From JAUREX01 sp044356825 (GTDB lineage: Bacteria > Pseudomonadota > Alphaproteobacteria > Rhodobacterales > Rhodobacteraceae), in assembly GCA_044356825.1 (NCBI GenBank), contig JBIKVM010000174.1:1-6275 (forward strand): DNA of 6,275 nt, written 5' to 3'. The position numbers and the translations under genes are program-made. Shown here in pieces: positions 1 through 5,153 of the stretch. Every line of letters starts with the position of its first letter. Within the stretch, counting starts at the first letter, position 1. The notes below the pieces were generated by a model that did not search any database, was not told where the DNA came from, and saw only the letters and a list, made by a program, of their open reading frames with translations.

Positions 1-198
1 CCCCGTCTCGAACAGGGGCCCCTCGGCTGTCTCGAGCGCCGGGATGAGGCCCGTGGGCGCCACCGCGCGATAGGCGGGGGCGTCCTGCGCGCGCGCCGCC
101 CGGTCGACCAGCGCCGCGCGATAGGGTGCCCCGATCTCCTCGAGCGCGAGCCGCACGATGAGCGAGGCATTGTCGGGCTCGTAGTGCAGCAGATACAT
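1..198 (-). CDS. Glutathione S-transferase-like protein, N-terminal part (3' end outside window)
   Basis: The minus strand gives an uninterrupted 66-codon reading frame from ATG (198-196) to the window edge. The translation begins MYLLHYEPDNASLIVRLALE and continues to APTGLIPALE and LFETG. This is the thioredoxin-fold N-terminal domain of the GST superfamily: a first beta strand, a helix (LIVRLALEEIG), then the P-T-G-x-I-P-A-L segment whose cis-proline (Pro53) contacts glutathione, and the E-T pair (64-65) at the place where GSTs bind the glutamyl part of GSH. In beta-class enzymes the catalytic Cys lies in an SPGACSL motif; here the aligned stretch is EPDNASL, so that Cys is replaced and Ser12 could be the thiol-stabilising residue (inference). 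The start is supported by a GGAGGA Shine-Dalgarno 7 nt upstream (211-206). The gene is divergent from rpiA-gor; with Gor nearby, a glutathione role fits. Substrate and subclass cannot be told from this fragment. Confidence 0.85.
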   Translation of the reverse strand, partial: MYLLHYEPDNASLIVRLALEEIGAPYRAALVDRAARAQDAPAYRAVAPTGLIPALETAEGPLFETG

Positions 199-276
199 GG
201 CGCGATCCTCCCCCGCGCCATCTGCCCCGGCCGCGCCGCCCCGTCGCGGCGGAATGCGACACATCGGCCGCGATCC

Positions 277-315
277 GCGCACCCCGGCCGCCCACCCCAT
301 CAGCGCACCCCGGCC
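277..315. repeat. 13-bp perfect direct repeat, two copies
   Basis: GCGCACCCCGGCC occurs at 277-289 and again at 303-315, a start-to-start distance of 26 bp, or about two and a half helical turns. It lies 79-117 nt upstream of the GST start codon. It could be a pair of protein-binding sites or a chance duplication in GC-rich DNA; the sequence alone does not decide. Confidence 0.5.
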
Positions 316-443
316 TAAACGCGCGGTCGCCACCGGGTTCGAAGGCCGCGCCCCCTTCACCCTCGCCGCAAAGGCCGCGCCCGTCGCCGCCACCTGCGCC
401 CGATCGCCCTCGCCGCGCAGCCCGCCCCGGCTGACCGCCCCTC

Positions 444-527
444 TCATCTTGGCCAAAATACCCTCGGGGGGAGCGCACGCCGACCCCATCGAGGGGTCGG
501 CGTGCGCCGGGGGGCCGAGGCCCCCCG
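444..527 (-). terminator. Rhodobacterales-type intergenic element with two GC-rich hairpins
   Basis: On the plus strand the element starts with TCATCTTGGCCAAAATACCC (444-463), which contains the palindrome TTGGCCAA. A perfect 15-bp stem follows (473-487 with 493-507) with the 5-nt loop ATCGA, and then a 9-bp stem (508-516 with 519-527) with a 2-nt gap. Read on the minus strand, the 15-bp hairpin is followed by a GAGGGTATTTT sequence, so the T-rich flank favours minus-strand termination; no T tract follows on the plus strand. I recall similar TATTT-TGGCC-AAGATGA blocks with adjacent hairpins as frequent intergenic sequences in Rhodobacterales; this is memory, not a search. Its position between divergent genes is odd for a 3'-end element, because no minus-strand gene lies to its right. 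It could instead be a dispersed repeat or end an antisense transcript. Confidence 0.55.
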
Positions 528-570
528 CCCGCCAACCGCATGTGGGCGTCCTTTCCCCCTCGCATCCCCC

Positions 571-596
571 GCCCGCTTTGCGCTATGGACGCCCCA
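571..596 (+). promoter_or_regulatory. Candidate rpiA promoter -10 region
   Basis: The sequence GCTTTGCGCTATGGAC (575-590) is one of the few less GC-rich spots before rpiA. It contains a TATGGA hexamer (584-589) that could act as a -10 box and would give a leader of roughly 20 nt ahead of the AAAGG Shine-Dalgarno at 604-608. No good -35 hexamer is visible 16-18 nt upstream, so this is a weak call. Confidence 0.25.
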
Positions 597-615
597 TTCA
601 GCCAAAGGCCCGCCC

Positions 616-1377
616 ATGACGCTCTCGCCCGCCGATCTCGCCAAATACGCCGCCGCCGCCGGGGCGCTCGACCTCGTCGCGCCCGGGATGAAGCTCGGCC
701 TCGGCACCGGCTCGACGGCCGAGTGGCTCGTGCGCCTTCTGGCCCGCGCGCCCGTGGCGCGGGGCCTGCTGTGCGTGCCGACCTCGCGCCGCACCGCCGA
801 TCTCGGCCGCGCGCTCGGCCTTCGGATCGAGGATCTCGACCGCGCGGGCCCGCTCGACCTCGTGATCGACGGCGCGGACGAGATCGACCCCGCCTTCGAC
901 CTCATCAAGGGCGGGGGCGGCGCGCATCTGCACGAAAAGATCGTCGCCGCCTCGGCCGCGCGCATGGCGGTGATCGCGGACGCCTCGAAGCGGGTGGCCC
1001 GCCTCGGCGCCTTCACGCTCCCGGTCGAGGTCATCCCCTTCGGCGCCGAGGGCACGCTCGGCCGGATCGCGCACGCGCTCGAGGGGGTGGGCCTTGCTGG
1101 TTGCCCCGTCGCGCTGCGCGGCGGCGGCGCCTTCCGCACCGATGAGGGCAATCTCGTGGCCGACATCCGCTGCGGCGCGATCCCCGACGCCCGCGCCCTT
1201 GCCGCGGCCCTCGAGGCCGTCACGGGCGTGGTCGAGCACGGGCTCTTTCTGGGCCTCTGCGACACGGTGGTGATCGGGGCGCCCGACGGCGGGTTCGCGC
1301 GCGAGGGGCGCTCGGGTGCCCGGGCCGAGGGGCGCGCCGATCCCGCGCGGGCGGCCGCGCTGCTGGCGGGGGGCTAG
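616..1377 (+). CDS. rpiA: Ribose-5-phosphate isomerase A
   Basis: RpiA interconverts ribose 5-phosphate and ribulose 5-phosphate in the non-oxidative pentose phosphate pathway, in the cytosol. The 253-residue product shows the family motifs in order: GLGTGST phosphate loop (28-34), PTSRRT (55-60), DGADE (85-89), KGGGGA (98-103) with HEKI (106-109), the PVEVIPFG segment, TDEGN, and GVVEHGLF near the end. Asp85, Asp88, Lys98 and Glu107 match the spacing of E. coli Asp81, Asp84, Lys94 and Glu103, so the active site looks complete. ATG 616 was chosen because AAAGG sits 7 nt upstream and the product then begins where family members begin; an earlier in-frame start at 502 would add low-complexity sequence encoded by hairpins. 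After VVIGAPDG, where E. coli RpiA nearly ends, about 30 Ala/Arg/Gly-rich residues follow. The stop lies 5 nt before gor, which implies co-transcription. Confidence 0.95.
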   Translation: MTLSPADLAKYAAAAGALDLVAPGMKLGLGTGSTAEWLVRLLARAPVARGLLCVPTSRRTADLGRALGLRIEDLDRAGPLDLVIDGADEIDPAFDLIKGGGGAHLHEKIVAASAARMAVIADASKRVARLGAFTLPVEVIPFGAEGTLGRIAHALEGVGLAGCPVALRGGGAFRTDEGNLVADIRCGAIPDARALAAALEAVTGVVEHGLFLGLCDTVVIGAPDGGFAREGRSGARAEGRADPARAAALLAGG

Positions 1378-1382
1378 GGCGG

Positions 1383-2738
1383 ATGTTCGATGTCGATTTC
1401 TTCGTCATCGGCGGCGGCTCGGGCGGGGTGCGCGCGGCGCGCATCGCGTCCGCCGAGGGCGGCGCGCGCGTGGCGCTCGCCGAGCAGTCGCGCGTGGGCG
1501 GCACCTGCGTCATCCGCGGCTGCGTGCCGAAAAAGATCATGGTCTTCGCCTCCGCCTATCCCGAGGCGATCGCGGATGCCCGCGCCTATGGCTGGGAGGC
1601 GGCCGCGGGCCGCTTCGACTGGCCGGCCTTCCGCGCCCGCCTCGGCGCCGAGCTTGACCGGCTCGAGGGCGCCTATCGCGGCACGCTCGGCCGCGCCGGG
1701 GTCACGGTCCACGACCAGCGCGCGACGCTGATCGATCCGCATGCCGTCGCACTCGCCGACGGCCGGCGGATCTCGGCGCGCCACATCCTGATCGCGACAG
1801 GCGGGCGGCCCTTCGTGCCCGAGGTGCCGGGGGCGGCGCTTGCCATCACCTCGGACGAGGTCTTCGACCTGCCCGCCCTGCCCGCGCGGATCGTCATCGT
1901 GGGGTCGGGCTACATCGCCTGCGAATTCGCCTGCATCTTCGCGGGGCTCGGCTCGGAGGTCACGCAGGTCTTCCGCGCCCCCCACATCCTGCGCGGCTTC
2001 GACGCCGAGGCGCGTGCCCATCTGCAGGGCGCGATGGCCGCGCAGCGGATCGCGCTGCACGCCGGCGCCGAGGTCGCGCGGATCGAGGCCGACGGCGCGA
2101 CGCGCATCGTGCATCTGACCGACGGCACGCGCCTTGCGGCCGATGCCGTCCTCTATGCCACCGGCCGGCGCCCGAACACCGCGGGGCTCGGCCTCGAGGC
2201 GCTGGGCGTGGGCCTCGCGCCCTCGGGCGCGGTCGAGGTCGATGCCTACAGCCAGACGGCGGTGCCCTCGATCTTCGCGGTGGGCGATGTGACCGACCGC
2301 GTGAACCTCACCCCGGTCGCGATCCGCGAGGGGCAGGCGCTGGCCGAGACGCTCTTTCTCGGCCGCCCGACGCGGGCCGAGCACGACCTCGTGCCCTCGG
2401 CCGTCTTCACCCGGCCCGAACTCGGCACCGTGGGGATGTCGGAAGAGGCCGCGCGCGCCCGCGGGCCCATCGAGGTCTATGTCGCGACCTTCCGCCCGAT
2501 GCGCAGCCTTTTCGCCGGGCGCGAGGATCGCGCGCTCTTCAAGCTTGTCGTCGATGCGGCCAGCCGGCGCGTGCTCGGGTGCCATATCGTCGCACCCGAG
2601 GCGGGCGAGATGATCCAACTCGCGGCGGTCGCGATCCGGATGGGCGCCACCAAGGAGGATTTCGATCGCACGGTGGCGGTGCATCCGACCATGGCCGAGG
2701 AGCTCGTGACCATGAAAACCCCGGTTCGCCGAGGATGA
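1383..2738 (+). CDS. gor: Glutathione-disulfide reductase (NADPH)
   Basis: Gor reduces glutathione disulfide to GSH with NADPH, using FAD and a redox-active disulfide, as a cytosolic homodimer. The 451-residue product has the FAD dinucleotide motif GGGSGG (10-15), the redox segment GGTCVIRGCVPKK with Cys42 and Cys47, the NAD(P)H Rossmann motif GSGYIACE (174-181), ATGRRPNT (259-266), the second FAD motif VGD (300-302), and a C-terminal dimer-interface segment HPTMAEE with His434 and Glu439, the pair that acts on the partner subunit's thiol. Arg198 and Arg204 after the Rossmann fold match the arginines that select NADPH in E. coli Gor, and the GGTCVIRGCVPKK form separates it from lipoamide dehydrogenase and mercuric reductase. 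Length is normal for the family. The start follows the rpiA stop by 5 nt with only AGGG close upstream, so translation is probably coupled to rpiA. The gene is extremely GC-rich (51 of 60 bases at 2161-2220). Confidence 0.95.
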   Translation: MFDVDFFVIGGGSGGVRAARIASAEGGARVALAEQSRVGGTCVIRGCVPKKIMVFASAYPEAIADARAYGWEAAAGRFDWPAFRARLGAELDRLEGAYRGTLGRAGVTVHDQRATLIDPHAVALADGRRISARHILIATGGRPFVPEVPGAALAITSDEVFDLPALPARIVIVGSGYIACEFACIFAGLGSEVTQVFRAPHILRGFDAEARAHLQGAMAAQRIALHAGAEVARIEADGATRIVHLTDGTRLAADAVLYATGRRPNTAGLGLEALGVGLAPSGAVEVDAYSQTAVPSIFAVGDVTDRVNLTPVAIREGQALAETLFLGRPTRAEHDLVPSAVFTRPELGTVGMSEEAARARGPIEVYVATFRPMRSLFAGREDRALFKLVVDAASRRVLGCHIVAPEAGEMIQLAAVAIRMGATKEDFDRTVAVHPTMAEELVTMKTPVRRG

Positions 2739-2802
2739 TGCGCTTGATTTCCGTCGCGAAGTGACCAGTTAGAGCAGCAAGGTTCACGGGAAGGACAGCA
2801 CG
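2739..2802 (+). promoter_or_regulatory. gor-hflK spacer with candidate heat-shock-type promoter
   Basis: The 64-nt spacer contains CTTGAT (2743-2748), five of six matches to the sigma-32 -35 core CTTGAA. After 14 nt comes GACCAGTT (2763-2770), a partial match to the -10 consensus CCCCATNT. The same octamer TTGATTTC (2744-2751) occurs again before the Do protease gene. A GGGAAGGA Shine-Dalgarno (2788-2795) ends 7 nt before the hflK ATG. No hairpin terminator for rpiA-gor is visible, so read-through from gor is also possible. Confidence 0.35.
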
Positions 2803-3969
2803 ATGGCAGGCAGCGGTGGCCCTTGGGGCGGGGGCGGCTCTGGCGGAACGGGCGGAAATTCGGGCGGCGGCCAGGGCGGCGGTGACAATCGCGGCGGCGG
2901 GCGCAAGCCGGGTGGTGAAGGGCCGCAGATCCCCGAGATCGAGGAGATCGTCCGCAAGGGGCAGGAACAGCTTCGTGTCCTGATGGGCGGGCGGGGCGGC
3001 CAGGGTGGCGGTGGGCGCCGCGGCCCCGGCGGCGGCGCCGGTCCGCTCTTTTCGCGGCAAGGCCTGGTGATCGGCCTCCTCGCAGCGGCGGCGCTCTGGG
3101 GCTACGCTTCATTCTACCAGGTCAAGACCGAGGAACGCTCGGTAGAGTTGCTCTTTGGCGAGTTCGCCAGTGTTGGCGGTCCGGGCCTCAACTTCGCGCC
3201 CTGGCCGTTCGTCACTGCGGAAATCGTTCAGGTCACCGCACAGCGCAGCACCGACATCGGCACCGGCAAGGAAGGACTGCTTGATTCCGGGCTGATGCTG
3301 ACGCGCGACCAGAATATCGTCGACATCGAGTTTCAAGTGGTCTGGAACATCTCCGATCCGGCTCTCTTCCTCTTCAACCTCGCCGACCCCAGCGAGACGA
3401 TCCGCGCCGTTTCCGAATCGGCGATGCGCGACATCATCGCGCGCTCGGAACTCTCGCCCATCCTCAACCGCGACCGGGGGGCCATCGCGTCCGATCTGCG
3501 TTCCGCGGTGCAGGCGACGCTCGACAGCTATCAGTCCGGGATCTCGGTGATCCGAGTCAACTTCGACCGCGCCGACCCGCCGCGCGAGGTGATCGACAGC
3601 TTCCGTGATGTCCAGGCCGCCCAGCAGGAACGCGACCGTCTGGAAAAGGAGGCGGACGCCTATGCCAACCGCGTGCTTGCCGAAGCCCGCGGTGAGGCGG
3701 CGCAACTGCTCGAACAGTCCGAGGCCTACCGGGCCGAGGTCGTCAATGCGGCGCAGGGTGAGGCCAGCCGGTTCCTCGCGGTCTACGAGGAATATGTGAA
3801 GGCGCCCGACGTCACGCGGCGGCGTATGTATCTCGAAACAATGGAGCAGGTTCTGGGCGGGATGGACAAGATCATCCTCGATGGTGTCGGGGGTGAAGGG
3901 GCGGGGCAGGGCGTCGTGCCCTATCTGCCGCTCAATGATCTGCGTCGGTCGACCGGGGGGGGGAATTGA
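2803..3969 (+). CDS. hflK: HflK, SPFH-family modulator of the FtsH protease
   Basis: HflK pairs with HflC in a large inner-membrane complex that encloses FtsH and restricts its access to membrane substrates. The 388-residue product has the family layout: a Gly-rich cytosolic tail (1-80) carrying PWGGGG at 7-12 and an acidic-basic segment PEIEEIVRKG (44-53), equivalent to the PPDLDDIFRK of E. coli HflK; one membrane helix (about 87-104); an SPFH/band-7 domain beginning FYQVKTEERSVELLFGEF and containing PGLNF; then a long Ala/Glu/Arg coiled coil (about 265-320, QERDRLEKEADAYANRV) and a short tail ending YLPLNDLRRSTGGGN. The protein is shorter than E. coli HflK (419), mainly at the C-terminus. 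The ATG is fixed by GGAAGGA 7 nt upstream. The stop shares its A with the hflC ATG (TGATG). The last codons are encoded by nine consecutive G. Base composition is markedly less GC-rich than gor. Confidence 0.95.
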   Translation: MAGSGGPWGGGGSGGTGGNSGGGQGGGDNRGGGRKPGGEGPQIPEIEEIVRKGQEQLRVLMGGRGGQGGGGRRGPGGGAGPLFSRQGLVIGLLAAAALWGYASFYQVKTEERSVELLFGEFASVGGPGLNFAPWPFVTAEIVQVTAQRSTDIGTGKEGLLDSGLMLTRDQNIVDIEFQVVWNISDPALFLFNLADPSETIRAVSESAMRDIIARSELSPILNRDRGAIASDLRSAVQATLDSYQSGISVIRVNFDRADPPREVIDSFRDVQAAQQERDRLEKEADAYANRVLAEARGEAAQLLEQSEAYRAEVVNAAQGEASRFLAVYEEYVKAPDVTRRRMYLETMEQVLGGMDKIILDGVGGEGAGQGVVPYLPLNDLRRSTGGGN

Positions 3970-3971
3970 TG
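3955..3971 (+). promoter_or_regulatory. Poly-G ribosome binding region and TGATG coupling at hflK/hflC
   Basis: Nine G residues (3955-3963) encode the final Gly-Gly-Gly of HflK and also form the only purine-rich stretch before the hflC start; AATTG separates them from ATG 3969. The hflK stop TGA (3967-3969) overlaps the ATG by one base, a classic termination-reinitiation arrangement. The G run is an unusual Shine-Dalgarno. The -1 frame through it is the hflC frame, so a slip or a tenth G would remove the hflK stop and join the two proteins. Confidence 0.6.
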
Positions 3972-4841
3972 CAACGTCCAGCCATATTCGTTGCGGCGGC
4001 TGTCGCCCTGATCGTGGTCGTCTTCTCGTCAGTCTTCATCGTGGACGAGCGCGAAAAGGTGCTCGTGGTGCAGTTCGGCGAGGTGAAGGCGGTCAAGGAA
4101 GAGCCGGGGCTCGGGTTCAAGATCCCCTTCATCCAGGAAGTCGTGGTTTACGATGGGCGCATTCTGGGACTGAGGTCCCAACCTCTCGAGATCACGCCCA
4201 ACGACGATCGGCGGCTCATCGTCGATGCCTTTGCCCGCTGGAGGATCGTGGACCTCATCAGGTTCCGCGAGGCAGTTGGCGCCGCCGGGATCGGCAAGGC
4301 ACAAGGCGATCTCCAGAGCATCATGAACGACGCCATCCGCGAGGTGCTGGGCTCGGTTGATTCCGGCGCTGTTCTGTCGGAGGATCGGGTCTTGCTGATG
4401 AACCGCATCCGCGATCTTGTGAGGAGCGAGGCGCTCTCGCTCGGCATCGATGTCATCGACATCCGCCTCACCCGTACCGATCTGCCCGAGCAGAACCTGG
4501 CGGCAACCTTCGCGCGGATGCGCGCCGAGCGTGAGCGTGAAGCGGCTGATGAACGGGCGCGCGGCGGCGAAGCGGCGCAGCGTGTGCGCGCGACTGCCGA
4601 CCGGACGGTGGTGGAACTTACCTCCGAGGCACGCAAACAGGCCGAGATCGTCCGCGGCGAGGCCGATGCCGAACGCAACCGCATCTATGCCGAAGCCTTT
4701 GGCCGCGATCCGGAGTTCTTCGCCTTCACCCGCTCTCTCACCTCCTATGAGCGCGCGCTGGGCGGGAGCAACTCTTCGATCGTCATGCAACCCGACAGCA
4801 CCTTCTTCGACTATCTGCGTTCGGACCGCCTGCAGGAATGA
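3969..4841 (+). CDS. hflC: HflC, SPFH-family modulator of the FtsH protease
   Basis: HflC is the partner subunit of HflK in the FtsH-associated inner-membrane assembly. The 290-residue product has an N-terminal membrane helix (about 5-24, AIFVAAAVALIVVVFSSVFI) with the bulk predicted on the periplasmic side. Then comes the SPFH domain with VDEREKVLVVQFGEV, EPGLGFKIPFIQEV and LIVDAFARWRI, the family hallmark LPEQNLAATFARMRAERERE, a coiled coil with RATADRTVVELTSEARKQAE and RGEADAERNRIYAEAFGRDP, and a conserved end SIVMQPDSTFFDYL. These blocks line up closely with E. coli HflC, but the loop E. coli carries before its LGIEVVDVRI strand is absent here, which accounts for most of the length difference (334 there). 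I start at ATG 3969, in the TGATG overlap with hflK, rather than at TTG 3966 directly before it. The stop overlaps the next gene by ATGA. Confidence 0.95.
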   Translation: MQRPAIFVAAAVALIVVVFSSVFIVDEREKVLVVQFGEVKAVKEEPGLGFKIPFIQEVVVYDGRILGLRSQPLEITPNDDRRLIVDAFARWRIVDLIRFREAVGAAGIGKAQGDLQSIMNDAIREVLGSVDSGAVLSEDRVLLMNRIRDLVRSEALSLGIDVIDIRLTRTDLPEQNLAATFARMRAEREREAADERARGGEAAQRVRATADRTVVELTSEARKQAEIVRGEADAERNRIYAEAFGRDPEFFAFTRSLTSYERALGGSNSSIVMQPDSTFFDYLRSDRLQE

Positions 4842-5050
4842 CGGGGTTCTGGGGCGCGCTGCTCCTCGGCTTGGGGCTTTGCCTCGTGCTCGAGGGGCTC
4901 GTGTTCGTCGTGCTGCCGCGGCGGCTCGATGCGATACTCGACCTTGTCGCGCGCATGCCTCAGGCGACGCGCCGGAGGATCGGGCTTGGCATGGTGGCGG
5001 TCGGTGTCGGGATGGTGTGGATCGTTCAGCGCGGCTTCACATTGGATTGA
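4838..5050 (+). CDS. DUF2065 (YjeT-like) small inner-membrane protein
   Basis: The 70-residue product resembles E. coli YjeT, a DUF2065 protein of unknown function. It has a first membrane helix (about 4-26, FWGALLLGLGLCLVLEGLVF) that carries the family's intramembrane glutamate (Glu19 in V-L-E-G-L) and ends at Pro27, then a basic and amphipathic linker (RRLDAILDLVARMP, RRRIG), and a second Gly-rich helix (about 48-64). Two helices suggest a hairpin, and the positively charged linker would place it on the cytosolic side by the positive-inside rule. Its ATG overlaps the hflC stop by four bases (ATGA), with AGGA directly before it, so it is translationally coupled to hflC. Location between hflC and a Do protease suggests a role in the HflKC-FtsH assembly or envelope quality control, but that is inference from position only. 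Confidence 0.88.
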   Translation: MTGFWGALLLGLGLCLVLEGLVFVVLPRRLDAILDLVARMPQATRRRIGLGMVAVGVGMVWIVQRGFTLD

Positions 5051-5153
5051 GCGGGCAAAGCCGACCTTTGATTTCGCGCCCGGGCATGGCCATCTGAATC
5101 GCGGCACACGGGGCGCCGACACTTGCGCGCCCCACTCTGACGGGAGATCGACA
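5051..5153 (+). promoter_or_regulatory. Candidate heat-shock-type promoter and leader of the Do protease gene
   Basis: The 103-nt spacer contains TTTGAT (5067-5072; four of six to CTTGAA) followed after 15 nt by GGCCATCT (5088-5095; close to CCCCATNT), which together resemble a sigma-32/RpoH promoter and would start transcription near 5103. The octamer TTGATTTC (5068-5075) is identical to one before hflK. Downstream, GGGGCGC (5110-5116) can pair with GCGCCCC (5127-5133) around a 10-nt loop in the leader; there is no T tract, so it is not a standard terminator. GGGAGA (5142-5147) is the Shine-Dalgarno, 6 nt before the ATG. Assignment of the sigma factor is by eye only. Confidence 0.35.

Larger units (their letters stand above)
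199..615. other. Divergent spacer between gst-like gene and rpiA, no credible gene
   Basis: This 417-nt stretch separates two genes transcribed outward and must carry both 5' regions. A long open frame crosses it on the plus strand, but its translation is Pro/Ala/Arg low-complexity sequence without a family resemblance and it runs through two hairpins, so I treat it as non-coding. The visible contents are the GST Shine-Dalgarno (206-211, minus strand), a 13-bp direct repeat (277-289 and 303-315), the TTGGCCAA-containing motif with two hairpins (444-527), a TATGG-type candidate -10 before rpiA, and the rpiA Shine-Dalgarno AAAGG (604-608). I find no convincing promoter for the GST gene by eye. 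Nothing recognisable lies in 316-443. Confidence 0.7.

Noticed and set aside
335..360. GGTTCGAA string resembling a tRNA T-loop
   Set aside because: The flanking bases CCGGG and GCCGC do not pair into a T-stem, and no anticodon arm or acceptor stem is seen nearby.
502..615. Upstream in-frame start that would lengthen RpiA by 38 residues
   Set aside because: The added segment is encoded by hairpin and spacer sequence and does not resemble RpiA, whereas ATG 616 has AAAGG 7 nt upstream and gives the normal N-terminus.
197..619. 140-codon open frame across the divergent spacer, plus strand
   Set aside because: The translation is Pro/Ala/Arg low complexity with no family features, has no Shine-Dalgarno, overlaps the GST start and runs through two hairpins; open frames of this kind are common by chance in very GC-rich DNA.
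1374..2684. 436-codon minus-strand open frame opposite gor
   Set aside because: It mirrors the gor codons, is rich in Arg/Gly/Asp/His with no recognisable domain, and gor itself has every catalytic motif; it is a by-product of high GC3.
3966..3968. TTG as the hflC start
   Set aside because: ATG follows directly at 3969 and forms the standard TGATG overlap with the hflK stop; the TTG would add one Met and lies nearer the G-rich tract.
5110..5133. Hairpin in the protease leader as terminator of the hflK-hflC-DUF2065 transcript
   Set aside because: The stem is only 7 bp with a 10-nt loop and has no following T tract, so intrinsic termination is not supported.
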